Shown: positions 1 to 8,574, numbered from the stretch's first letter. The stretch: 18,734 nucleotides of DNA from Chrysochromulina parva (GCA_002887195.1 PJAB01000959.1:1-18734); one strand, 5' to 3'. A program made the numbers and translations. The notes: generated by a model from the sequence alone, not told the origin.

Positions 1-113
1 AGTCAGCCTCGACAGGCTCGACAGGAACTCGACAGGCTCGACAGGCTAGGCCTCGACAGCGGCTCGACGGAGCCTCGACAACGCCTCGACAGCTCGACAG
101 CTCGACAGCCAGG
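1..113. repeat. Degenerate CTCGACA(G) tandem repeat at window edge
   Basis: About ten copies of a core CTCGACAG lie in the first 113 bases, spaced 8 to 13 bases apart with variable GG, GC or AA joins; the last three copies are nearly head-to-tail. It looks like a short-unit minisatellite cut by the window edge. No reading frame across it resembles a protein. Confidence 0.75.
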
Positions 114-388
114 GCTCAATGTGTTGTACGGTTTGCTCATGGTAGATGGCTCTTTGCGGACTAAGCCACCGGGAGGCCACCACTGCGCGACCACGGGCAC
201 CACACGCGTGCGACGACCGGTCCGCGATCGATGTGGATTATCGATCGAAGAACCGATAATGCCATTTGATATCGTATATTATATCGTATATTTGTCAATC
301 TCATCACTCATGCGACTACGTATACACACTCAAATGCCCTCTTAGCCTTGCGCTCTTGGCACTCGGCCCGCGCCGCTCATCTATCAGC
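114..388. other. Gene-free stretch downstream of Spc24
   Basis: This is the presumed 3' flank of the minus-strand Spc24 gene. It holds an AT-rich patch at about 256-300, unusual for this GC-rich window, in which the 11-mer ATATCGTATAT occurs twice (269-279 and 281-291). A palindromic TCGATCGA lies near 240. No coding signal was recognised; the reading frames here are low-complexity and without family features. Confidence 0.5.
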
Positions 389-1191
389 TCAGACGCTATC
401 CATGAGATTCCAGAGGTGGTTGACCACCTGGAAGTCAGAGTGGCTGCCGCGCTCCATCTCGAACGCGCGCATGCGCCCAGTGCTCGCCGCGCCAGCAGTG
501 ATCCAGCCCTTGACGTTGGGGCTCGAGTAGTCCCATTTGATCGACGAGATGTTGGCGTACAGGCTGATCGTGTGCTTCGCACGCTTGACCTCGTTTATCT
601 CGCCTGCCGGCGGCGGCGAGGCATTCGAGAGTCAGTCGCGACAACGGTCAGCGGCGCGCGTTGGGGCTTGAAGATGGGCTGGCACGTTGCGCACGTTGCT
701 TGATCTGCTGCTCGCTCGTGGTCAGGTCGGTGGCTTTGTTGCTCAGCGCACCCACCTGGTTCTGCAAGCTCGCATTGTCCTCCTGCATGCGCCGGATGTT
801 GTCCTCGGCGCGGGACTTCTGTGCGAGCAGCTCCCTCTTCGTCGTAGGATCGAGCAGGTTGGATTTGCGGTCGTTGAGCTCGTCAAGCATTCGATTCGTG
901 ACTCCAGTCAGCTCTGGGGCAGATGCACACAGGAGAGGAGAGGGGGGCGCTGAGGCCGAGAGGGACGAGGGCGCGCAGCGGCGTGCGTGTGCTGTGCGGG
1001 CCGGGCCGCACACCTTTGATCGACTGCTGCATCTCGAGGTGCCTCGCTTTCGTGGACTCGTCGAGCGCAGCGATAGCCTGGCCAGACTCGCGCACGGACC
1101 GTTGATCATCCGTCGAGGAGAACAACTGCACGATGCCTTTGTGCGTCTCCGCGATATCGTCGGGGATGGCCGCGACGGCCACACCGGCCAT
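389..1191 (-). CDS. SPC24: Kinetochore protein Spc24 (Ndc80 complex subunit), three exons
   Basis: Three minus-strand exons (1191-1014, 913-695, 603-389) join in frame through GT-AG introns to give 203 residues, close to the roughly 200 aa of animal Spc24. Residues 1-59 form a helical N-terminus, about 60-133 a coiled coil, and about 134-203 the globular domain. That domain carries the family pattern NISSIKWDYSS, then VKG, and a terminal NHLWNLMDSV; human SPC24 has a similar KIEWDY, VKG and YLWSLVD series. In the Ndc80 complex, Spc24 pairs with Spc25 and anchors the complex to the inner kinetochore. I chose the ATG at 1191 because it best matches the short N-terminus of homologues; an in-frame ATG at 1236 would add 15 residues. 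The gene is divergent from the NIPA-like gene. Spc24 diverges strongly in protists, so this call rests mainly on the C-terminal motif. Confidence 0.82.
604..694 (-). other. Spc24 intron 2 (91 bp, GT-AG)
   Basis: The donor is GTGCGC after AAGCAAC and the acceptor is GCCGGCAG before GCGAGATAAAC. Splicing is phase 1 and joins EQQIKQ through Arg to EINEVKRAKH. A CTGAC branch-like sequence lies inside. The GTGC of the donor is repeated 9 bases downstream, so an alternative donor at 685 would insert three residues (RAQ) in frame; sequence alone cannot choose between them. Confidence 0.75.
914..1013 (-). other. Spc24 intron 1 (100 bp, GT-AG)
   Basis: The minus strand reads ATCAAAG, then donor GTGTGCGG, and ends CTGCCCCAG before AGCTGACTGG. 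Splicing is phase 1 and joins the helix MQQSIK to ELTGVTNRM. A pyrimidine-rich stretch precedes the acceptor. Confidence 0.8.
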
Positions 1192-1413
1192 TGACTCAAG
1201 AAGCGCCAGAAACCGGATTGAAAATGACGACGGCAATCAAGCGATTTCAATCAGTCAGGGTGTCTCGCTGGAGACTCGGCTGAGACTTGTACTCATATTC
1301 GTGACCGCCATTTGAACGAAGGCGAGTTTTTATGCGATTTCGGCCCATCCAACCCCCGCGCTATCCATAGCGTACTGATAGCGTGCGTGCTCCAACGGTT
1401 GCACGTGAGCACC
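1192..1413. promoter_or_regulatory. Divergent intergenic promoter region, Spc24 / NIPA-like
   Basis: These 222 bp separate the start codons of two divergently transcribed genes and so probably contain both promoters. A perfect CACGTG (G-box/E-box) lies at 1402-1407, just upstream of the NIPA-like ATG. An imperfect hairpin (GCTATCC...GATAGC) lies near 1360-1382. No TATA box is obvious. Function is inferred from position only. Confidence 0.4.
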
Positions 1414-2580
1414 ATGGAGCGATGGATTGTGGGCATGGTGCTGGCGCTCGTCGGCTGCTTCTCGTCTGCCATCGGCCTGGTGCTCATGAAGCACTCCGCC
1501 ATGACCGAGGCGGACCTGCCCTTTTTGAGGCGAAGGTTCTTCTTCATGGGCTTCATCTTCTTGATCTTCAACGCGGCGCTCATCGACGTGATCGCCTTCG
1601 CGCTCGCGCCGCTCTCGCTGCTCGCGCCCTTCTCGGGCGTCACCATCGTGATCACCTCGTGGCTCGCCTCATCGGGGATGCTCTTCGTGCACGAGTCACT
1701 GGATCTGTACGACGTGGTGTCGACCGCGGTGACGCTCGTCGGTGTGATCCTCACCTCATCGTACGGCCCGCACGTCGAAGAGGGCCCAAAGAGCCCCGAC
1801 GAGCTCTACGGCTACTTCAACCGGCACGACTTTCATGTGTGCATGAGCATGCTCGTGTTCGTGCTCGCGCTCGGCTGGGGATTCGAGTCGCTCGCGCAGC
1901 GACGCGACGCTTCCCGCGAAGTGCCCTCGCACATGCAGCCGCCGCTGATGCCGACCTCCACGCCGAAAAGCAAGCTTGGCACGCCCAACGCGATGGGCCC
2001 GCCCGAGACAACGCGCGCCTTTCGCGTGTTGCTGTTGGCCTACACGGCGGCACTGAGCGGTGCGATGTCGATGCTCCTGCTCAAGGTGATCGGCACAGGT
2101 ATCTTGGCGGCGCTCGAGAAGGATATGCCGCTCCTCGAGCCCGGCTGGCTGCTCAGCTTAGTCGCTCTCGCGCTATGCGCCATGGTCCAGCTCGGCTTCC
2201 TCCACCGCACCCTCGCCAACTCACCGGTGAGTTTTGCCGTGCCCACTTACCAGGCGCTGCTCACAGTGCTCACCGTCATCACCGGCGGCATCTTCTTCCA
2301 AGAGTTCGATGTGCTAGCGCCGTTTGAGCAGCTCGTCTTCGCGGCGGGCGTGGGTGTGACTCTCGTGGGCGTCGCACTGCACTCGACTCACCGATCCACA
2401 GCGACCGTGGAGCAGCAGCGCTCGTCCCTCCTCGCATCGACCACCCAGGAGCCACGCGACAGCTACGTCGCCTACAAGACAGTCGCCGAGGGTGGATTCG
2501 CCAAGCCACCCGTGCCGCCGCCGGGCGGCGCACGTCACACGCGGGGCCCTGACGAGCACTCTCCTCTCTTCAGCAGATAG
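1414..2580 (+). CDS. NIPA-like magnesium transporter (DMT superfamily membrane protein)
   Basis: This is a single exon of 388 residues. The frame is open upstream, but ATG 1414 sits in a near-perfect Kozak context (ACCATGG) and starts at the first membrane helix (ERWIVGMVLALVG), so I chose it. About nine hydrophobic segments are visible: roughly four or five in the N-terminal half, then a hydrophilic loop rich in Pro/Ser/Thr, then four more. The architecture and the LANSPVSFAVPTYQALLTVL...FFQEF segment resemble the helix of NIPA proteins that precedes an acidic residue. The C-terminal 60 residues are hydrophilic and Pro/Ser-rich, probably cytosolic. NIPA proteins move Mg2+ across plasma or endosomal membranes; the substrate here is inferred from family. 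A different drug/metabolite-transporter subfamily remains possible. Confidence 0.72.
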   Translation: MERWIVGMVLALVGCFSSAIGLVLMKHSAMTEADLPFLRRRFFFMGFIFLIFNAALIDVIAFALAPLSLLAPFSGVTIVITSWLASSGMLFVHESLDLYDVVSTAVTLVGVILTSSYGPHVEEGPKSPDELYGYFNRHDFHVCMSMLVFVLALGWGFESLAQRRDASREVPSHMQPPLMPTSTPKSKLGTPNAMGPPETTRAFRVLLLAYTAALSGAMSMLLLKVIGTGILAALEKDMPLLEPGWLLSLVALALCAMVQLGFLHRTLANSPVSFAVPTYQALLTVLTVITGGIFFQEFDVLAPFEQLVFAAGVGVTLVGVALHSTHRSTATVEQQRSSLLASTTQEPRDSYVAYKTVAEGGFAKPPVPPPGGARHTRGPDEHSPLFSR

Positions 2581-2944
2581 ACGCAAGTGTGGTGTACTGT
2601 CGCACGTACCGCGGCACGACCACGTCTAGATACGTGTATTTCGCCCGGGTCCGTGTCGACACGGCTTTCCATTAAAATTTGGTTGTTGACACATTCACGT
2701 GTTAGGTCTGCACAGACATTGACACCGATGATAAAACTTGCGGTACCGAACCCGCAGGGGAGGCAACTCAACTCTCAACTCGCTCACAACTGCAAACGTG
2801 AGGGCTGCAAGGCTATGTCTTATGGCGCTCGGCTATGTCGGTACGACTGAGCCTGATACGATAGGCAGTGTCTTGTATTGGGACGTGTATACGCCGGGTC
2901 CTATGCACGGCGCCAAGGCCAGTCGCCTCGGCAGCATCTGAGTG
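2581..2944. other. Convergent 3' intergenic region
   Basis: These 364 bp lie between the tails of the NIPA-like gene (+) and the channel gene (-) and should hold both 3' UTRs and polyadenylation sites. It is less GC-rich than the flanking coding sequence, with a patch ATTAAAATTTGG near 2671-2682. I see no RNA gene or conserved coding signal. Confidence 0.5.
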
Positions 2945-5904
2945 TCACGCGTTCAACTCTGAGCTGCTCGTGGACAACTCGTCGCCCGAGGCGGTTTGCG
3001 CTTCCATTCGCTCAGCTGGTTGGGCGCGTTGGTCGGGGGCTGCGCCTGCAGAGATGGGGTTGAAGCCAACACCCTTGCCGCCACCCACGCCTCTACAACT
3101 GGGCTCGTTGCTGTCGGAGACGCCGGCACCGCCTTCCGTGCTCACTTGCTCGCTCACTCGGGAGGTCGCTACGGAAGGCGTTCGGCCATTCTTGCGCATG
3201 AGCCCGGCAACGAGATGAAGGCCAAAGGTGTGGCGCGCGCCGACCGGTGAGCCGTCAGGCGATCCGCGATTGGGCCTGGAAGGTTCCTCAGCTGGGGGGC
3301 TCATCGTCGCACTTGCGTTTCCTGCACTCTCTTCCACCGAAGAACTCGACCCCGCCGCCAACTTCGCCAACTTCGCCCCCAGCAACGACGTGGGAGCGCG
3401 ACGCAAGGTCGTTTCGCGCAGGCGCGTGATGATTTTCAACTGGCTCTCTGCCTTCTCGATCTCGCTCTGGACGTACTCTTGGAAAGCGCTGTCTGTGGCG
3501 AGCTCCGCGGTCATGAGCTCCGTCGAGAGCGCAATGACGTCGCAATAGGTGCCCGCGCGGGCGGTCTTCCGATTCATCACTGTCGAGCCTCCCTCCGCCT
3601 CCTCGAGGCATGCCCTGAGATAGTCGTCGGCACCCCAGTTCTCTGGCTCCGTGAGCTTCTCACAAGGCCCTGAATCCCGACTCAGCATCACAATGCCCTT
3701 GATGATAAAGTAGATGGCGAGCAGCGGGGTGCCCTCGACCACGATCACCTGGTTGGGTACGAAGACGGCCGGCGTCATCTTGTCGAGCAGCATGAGCAGT
3801 GACGCGCTGGTCATCTGACGGAATATGGGGCAGCGCGTTATGAGCCGCCGGTTGCTCGCGAGGTCGAGCGTTGCCTTGAGCGCGGGCGGCATGTTGTTGA
3901 GCACGGTCATCTGGGCGAGCCCAGCAGAGGAGGTGTATTGGTACTCATAGTACTCGAGGATGCGCGAACGGATGTCGGCGGGCACGTGCTTGATGAGCAG
4001 TAATGACTTGATGCGTTGGATCTGGGCGCCAACGATCTCCTTCTTTGAGTTCATCGCGCCAAGCGCCGCTGTGAGCGATGAGATGACATACGCGTTCATC
4101 ATCAAACCGTAGAACATCGCGGTCACGGTCAAAGTCACCTCGATGGACGTGATGGGCATGACGTCCGACGGCACCATCGAAGTCACCATGGCCGCACCCC
4201 AAAAGAAGGCATGCAAGTACTTGATGTGCAGCTTGGGCTCCTGCCTGAGCCAGTTCGCCGGCTGCCACTTGTTCTCTTCCGTGTACCAGTCGTTTTCGAG
4301 ACCCAGGTCCCCCGACAGCTCGAGGTCCGAGATGAGCCACCAGGCGCAGCCGAAGAGGTGGCAGGAGAAGAGCGAGATGAAGATGAGCTTGAACAACTGG
4401 AGGCTGCCCGGGTCTATGATCGCCTCGGCGCCCTCGAGGTACTTGAAGAGCTTGAACATTCGCGCGAGCTTCGCAAGCTTGCTCATCCGCAGGAGACGCA
4501 GCATACGGTTCATGCGCGTCGCATCGCCCCCACTGTCCTCCTCGATGTCGCCGTACGGGTTGGATGGGTTGACGCTCATGAGAACGAGGTTGAGCGGGAA
4601 GGAGCCGAGGACATCGATGAAAAAAGTGCCGCGCAGCATGTAGTGTTTCGCCACCTTCCAGGCATCGTTGACGAAGAGGCCCTCGAAGACAAAGCCCGTG
4701 CGAAAGTTGAGGATGATGTCGATGATGAACCAAACGTCGACGGCGAAGTTGAGCCAGAACCATAGCTGGAAGTCGGTGCACTGCGCGCGCTTCACCTTCT
4801 CTTCGCCCGTGCCGCACATCGACTCGACCTGCAACCAGTGGCCATCAGAGGGACATCATCAGAGGGACTTCAGTGGCCATCGGAGGGCCATCATCAGAGG
4901 GACTTCAGTGGCCATCAGCACCACACCATGTCAGTCTCGAATGCGATCTCGATGGGCACCACGACGCTGCAGTAGATGATGGCTGCCGCCATCGCCATGT
5001 TCCACGAGGAGCGGAACCTGCCGTCCGGGTGCATGACGCCCCCGAAGACGAAGATGCAGCAGCCGTCACGTCGCAGCCTCGCGAGCGGCCCAGTGACTAG
5101 CCACCGCTTCAAGTATCTGTCGCGCACCGTCGCCGCGTATCTGGCCGCAGACGTCTGAGATACGGACATCCTTAGGCGCGCGACCTTTGTCGCCACCCTT
5201 GATCGCGCACCCTGCGCCCTTGATCGCGCACTCTGGGTGATGCTCCTTACTCCGTCCTTGGACCCGTACATGTCGCCGCCGTGCTTTGACCCGTCCAGGT
5301 CGTGTTTCGTCACGTAAGCATCCATCTCTTTGCGCGCGTCGCTGAGCAGGGAGACCACCTTTTGATCTGTCTTGACGAGGCTCCAGATCTGCTCTTTATT
5401 CTGCGCGAGTGCCTCGGTCGCGCGCGGCGACTCCTTACTGTCGCGCCTCACACGGCGGCGCGCGGGCGAGGGGTCCCCTTGAGGAGGCATTTGCGATGGT
5501 CCGCCGAGCACTGCGCTCACCTTTGAGGAGCTTGCATTCCATTTGCCTTTTTTCTCCGCGCCTAAGCTGTCCGAGTTCTCGGCGGCGCTGGGCGTGGCAG
5601 CGCTGGGCGTGGCGGCCCTGGGTGCGCCGCCGGCTATCAAATTGGCCACCTCTTCCTTCAGCTCGTGCACGACGGCCTCATGGCTGCGGAGCACCCTCAG
5701 CACGCTCGCCTCCGACGCGCTGATCGCGTTGAGCAGCCGCTCTTCTAAGCTATTGGGCACGCCGCCGTTGGGTGAAGGCGGTGACGACGTCTTCGCTGGG
5801 CTAGCGAGGCGCCGCTGGGCCCGTTCTAGCCGTGCTTCCAGGGTCTCCTGCGGCAAGATCTCACGTTGGCTACCTGAAAGCACATGAGTCTCCGAAGTCG
5901 GCAT
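2945..5904 (-). CDS. Cyclic-nucleotide-gated / HCN / EAG-type voltage-gated cation channel, two exons
   Basis: Exons 5904-4927 and 4828-2945 join in phase 0 to encode 953 residues. The N-terminus (1 to about 285) is cytosolic, with a leucine-rich heptad stretch (NSLEERLLNAISASEASVL). A pre-S1 HPDGRFRSSWN resembles HCN channels. S1 is about 298-322, S2 350-368 followed by LNFRTG, S3 394-411, and S4 431-457 with Arg/Lys at every third position. S5 is 470-494 and S6 553-582. The pore filter reads TSMVPSDVMP (542-551), lacking the GYG of K+ channels. A C-linker and a degenerate cyclic-nucleotide-binding domain (about 660-770) follow, then a disordered Ser/Gly/Pro tail. The product should be a tetrameric membrane channel; ion selectivity and ligand binding are uncertain. 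It is divergent from the phosphatase gene. Confidence 0.85.
4829..4926 (-). other. Channel-gene intron (98 bp, GT-AG) carrying a minisatellite
   Basis: The donor GTGTGG follows GAGACTGACATG and the acceptor GGTTGCAG precedes GTCGAGTCG, joining EIAFETDM (end of S1) to VESMCGTG in the S1-S2 loop at phase 0. Most of the intron consists of a repeat of about 39 bp present twice plus a partial copy, built from GATGGCCACTG, AAGTCCCTCTGATGATG and CCCTC modules. Confidence 0.82.
4838..4918. repeat. Intronic minisatellite, unit about 39 bp
   Basis: On the plus strand, CAGTGGCCATC occurs three times and CATCATCAGAGGGACTTCAG twice, alternating with GGAGGGC or GAGGGA modules. The array fills nearly the whole intron between the splice sites, so copy number would directly set intron length. 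Confidence 0.75.
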
Positions 5905-6389
5905 TCCAGTGCTTTCGACCTTTCGTACGAATCATCCAGCGCGAGGCGTTGCTGTCATTTCAAGTCAAGTCAAGTCAAGTTAAGGCTCCGCAAACTTCCG
6001 CATTCAGTTACCGATACGGCCGTTTGGGGCGAAGGTCGTGAAAGGTGTGTTTAGCCCCCGCGAGGCTTCATCTTGCCGTCCGCATTTTGGTCTTTTACTC
6101 TTTTTTGCCGTAGTACATTGTGGGCGTAGTACATGTGGGTAATCTGATACATGTACAAGCACCATCCGGCTGCGGCTTCGCTGCCTGCGGCTGCATGCGG
6201 CTGCGCAACTGGGGCCTTGGGTCCTACTTGGCATTCTGGCGCCGGAAATCCGATAAAACAACTTTTCGCGCTGACATTCGATTTGATCGCAGGCCTCCCT
6301 CTAGGGCGAGCGGCGGTGGTACTCTCAGCAGACGAAGCACCACGAATTTCCTTCGCCGCATCGCCTCGGTGACGCTGTGCGGCGCAGAT
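5905..6389. promoter_or_regulatory. Divergent intergenic region, channel / PP2C
   Basis: These 485 bp lie between the start codons of the channel (-) and the phosphatase (+) and are the probable promoter and 5' UTR of both. Four perfect CAAGT units occur at 5961-5980. A repeated TAGTACAT(T)GTGGG lies near 6111-6140. An in-frame open stretch extends the phosphatase frame upstream to about 6120 with an in-frame ATG at 6195, but this peptide shows no family features and is treated as 5' UTR. Confidence 0.4.
5961..5980. repeat. (CAAGT)4 microsatellite
   Basis: Four head-to-tail CAAGT pentamers lie in the divergent promoter region about 60 bp upstream of the channel start codon. A fifth, imperfect unit (TAAGG) follows. 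Confidence 0.85.
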
Positions 6390-8105
6390 ATGATGGATGT
6401 GTCGCCCTACCCGGTCCCCGCCATACAGCGCACGCCGCTCTCCGCGACCTCCCACAATTCGACGCCCTCGTCCCACAAGCGGCTTCGCGAGGAGGACATC
6501 AAGGCACTGCTCGCAGAGCCCCCACTCAGGCAGCAGCAGGAGCCGTGGTCATCGCCCAAGCGTAGCAGCGTGCACGTCAGCGCCGGCGGCCGCGACGGCA
6601 TCGGCGGCGCGAGCGGGAGCGGCGATCCGTCCACGTCTTCTGCGATGTGTGTCACGCCGATTGCAGGCTTCACCAACAGTAGCGCGACAGCGGCGATCGA
6701 GCTGGGCGTGCGCTGGGCCGTGCACCAGCGTCAGGGCCCGCGCTCCACCCAGGAGGACGTGGCCGTCGCCAAGGTCAACGAGGGGGCCTTTGTTCATGCC
6801 TACTTTGGCGTCTTCGATGGTCACGGAGGCGCGCAGGCGTCCACGTATGCCGCATCCATGCTGCATTCGCACGTGATGCGCAGTGAGTACATGCCGACGA
6901 TCGTGCAGGCGCTGCAGGACGGTTTCATGCGTACCGATGCCGAGCTGCTGCATCACTTCTCGATGCGGCGCGGCAAGGGCAACAACCAGGGCACTGCGGC
7001 GGCTGTGACGCTGGTCACCGACGACAAGTTGGTCACTGCCTGGGCGGGTGACTGCCGCGCGCTGCTGGTGAAGCGCTCGTCGTCGCCCGTGCCGTACATC
7101 GAACTCTCGCGCGACCACTCTGCCGAGCAGGTGAGCGCCTTCTGCCAGCCGCGCCCGGACGAGGTCGAACGTGTCGAGGCGGCGGGCGCTCGAATGGACC
7201 CTGGCGGTTACGTGTGCATCCAAGACCACTCGCTCCCCATGACGCGCGCGCTCGGTGACCTGCCGCTTAAGGTGGGGCCTGGGCGCAGCTGGCGCGACAC
7301 GCCCGCCCACGCGCAGGTCGTTACCGGACGTCCGGAGGTGAGCGTGTATGAGCGGTCTGCCGACGACCTGTGCGTCATCCTCGCCTCCGATGGTCTCTTC
7401 GGAAGCGTGATGACCTCGGCGGAGGTGGCGAGCGTCGTACGTGAGCAGCTCGAGCAGGTACACGCGCACGCGCTCGACGCCGAGATACGCACCGCGCGCT
7501 GCCTGTGCGACCTCGCCCTGTGCGAGAGGAACGGATCCGATAACGTCTCTGTCGTTGTCATCAGCCTCGAACCGCCCATCACGGCGCCGCCCCTACCCGC
7601 ACCGTCCAGTGGTGGTGGGAGCATCGCACACGTGCTCTCCAGCCTACTTCCGAAGCTTGCGACGAGCGCGAGCACCAGCAGCGACGGCAGCAGCGTTGCC
7701 ACCGCCCCCATCATAAGCGGCAACGCTTTTGGCTTGGGCGGCGAGCCCCCGGCGCACCACCTGCAGCTCCCCAAGAGTCTCGCGTGGATGGACAAGGCAT
7801 CGACGCACTCGCTCGATTCGTTGGCCTCGGAGTTCACTGCGGACACCGCCTCCGCCCGCGATCTCACCAGCCCGATGTTTGGCTGCCTGCCCTTCGAGCA
7901 CAAACTCCTGATGCGCTTTGGCGACGCGTACCCGGCGGCGGATGGCGCCGTGCTGGGCTCGCCGTACGACTCCGCGCCTGCCGGGCCAAGTCTGTGGAGC
8001 CCGCAGGCCGTGGGCGACCAATACGACGCGCGCAGCCACCCGTTTGAGTCGCGCCACGCGCCGCACCAGAGCCGACGAGGCGCGCTCAACGGCCGCGCGC
8101 ACTGA
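6390..8105 (+). CDS. PP2C-type (PPM family) protein serine/threonine phosphatase
   Basis: This is a single exon of 571 residues. Tandem ATGs at 6390 and 6393 precede a Pro/Ser-rich N-terminus of about 100 residues with a basic KRLREEDIK stretch. The phosphatase domain (about 105-395) has the family motifs in order: GPRSTQED (E122/D123), FGVFDGHGG (D143), the GTAAAV strand, AWAGDCRALL, RDHS, MTRALGD, LASDGLFGS (D334) and GSDNVSVVVI (D384). All four metal-coordinating acidic positions are therefore present and the enzyme should be active with Mn2+/Mg2+. The last 175 residues are Ser/Pro/Ala-rich and probably disordered, with no recognised domain. The frame stays open upstream without a convincing start. 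It is divergent from the channel gene and 470 bp upstream of the lipid-enzyme fusion. Substrates cannot be deduced. Confidence 0.93.
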   Translation: MMDVSPYPVPAIQRTPLSATSHNSTPSSHKRLREEDIKALLAEPPLRQQQEPWSSPKRSSVHVSAGGRDGIGGASGSGDPSTSSAMCVTPIAGFTNSSATAAIELGVRWAVHQRQGPRSTQEDVAVAKVNEGAFVHAYFGVFDGHGGAQASTYAASMLHSHVMRSEYMPTIVQALQDGFMRTDAELLHHFSMRRGKGNNQGTAAAVTLVTDDKLVTAWAGDCRALLVKRSSSPVPYIELSRDHSAEQVSAFCQPRPDEVERVEAAGARMDPGGYVCIQDHSLPMTRALGDLPLKVGPGRSWRDTPAHAQVVTGRPEVSVYERSADDLCVILASDGLFGSVMTSAEVASVVREQLEQVHAHALDAEIRTARCLCDLALCERNGSDNVSVVVISLEPPITAPPLPAPSSGGGSIAHVLSSLLPKLATSASTSSDGSSVATAPIISGNAFGLGGEPPAHHLQLPKSLAWMDKASTHSLDSLASEFTADTASARDLTSPMFGCLPFEHKLLMRFGDAYPAADGAVLGSPYDSAPAGPSLWSPQAVGDQYDARSHPFESRHAPHQSRRGALNGRAH

Positions 8106-8574
8106 GGAGGAGCGGGCGGGGCGACCGTACTCCTCCAAGGCGCACCTACTTGTCCGACGATGGGCCAAGGAAGCGCGTGCCGCCTCGCCGGAAGGGATGA
8201 AGCGCCGGAGACGAGACTGGACGGCGACGGGACGGCGCGGCGGAGGGTCTGGAGGCGGCGGCGAAAGAAGTGCGATGGGTGAAGCGGATCCGGATCGCGG
8301 ATCGCGGTCCGCATCCCGTGTGCGTGTTTTCTGAATGGCGCAGCCGCACCAGCCCGCAGGATTCTCAGTTTGGCCTTTTTGGCGGCGCGGGCGGAACAGT
8401 GACGGTGCCTGGTTGTCAGAGCTGTCAACTGCGCGTTGACGGGAGTGCATGATTGGGATTTCTCGTCTTTTTTGGAGCACTTCGCAATACCCGCCCGCGA
8501 CGACGCTCCGCCAAAACTCGTCCCGCATCGGCGACCCTCCTCTAGGGAACCTTGGTCTCTGCCGCTCCGGTCCC
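8106..8574. other. Intergenic region, PP2C to lipid-enzyme fusion
   Basis: Two plus-strand genes flank these 469 bp. It should hold the 3' end of PP2C transcripts and the promoter of the next gene. GGATCGC-type repeats and a potential hairpin (arms GCGGA/TCCGC) occur at 8284-8312. The frame of the downstream gene is open from an in-frame ATG at 8449 in a weak context; the extra 42 residues look non-conserved and low in features. Confidence 0.4.

Noticed and set aside
1..113. CRISPR-like array
   Set aside because: The unit is only about 8 bases, spacers are 0-5 bases and irregular, and the window is eukaryotic; it is a minisatellite.
1312..1413. N-terminal extension of the NIPA-like protein
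   Set aside because: It starts at a TTG, while ATG 1414 has an almost ideal Kozak context and begins right at the first membrane helix.
4211..4765. Plus-strand frame of 184 codons opposite the channel
   Set aside because: The acidic, Glu/Val/Arg-rich peptide is what the antisense of the channel's codons yields; the minus strand has clear S4 and CNBD motifs.
6120..6389. N-terminal extension of the PP2C protein by 90 residues
   Set aside because: It begins without an ATG, has Cys/Arg-rich random-looking sequence, and the tandem ATGs at 6390/6393 have a good context.
8284..8312. Hairpin GCGGATCC...GGTCCGC as a terminator
   Set aside because: Intrinsic terminators do not apply to eukaryotic Pol II genes; the short self-complementarity is expected from GGATCGC repeats.
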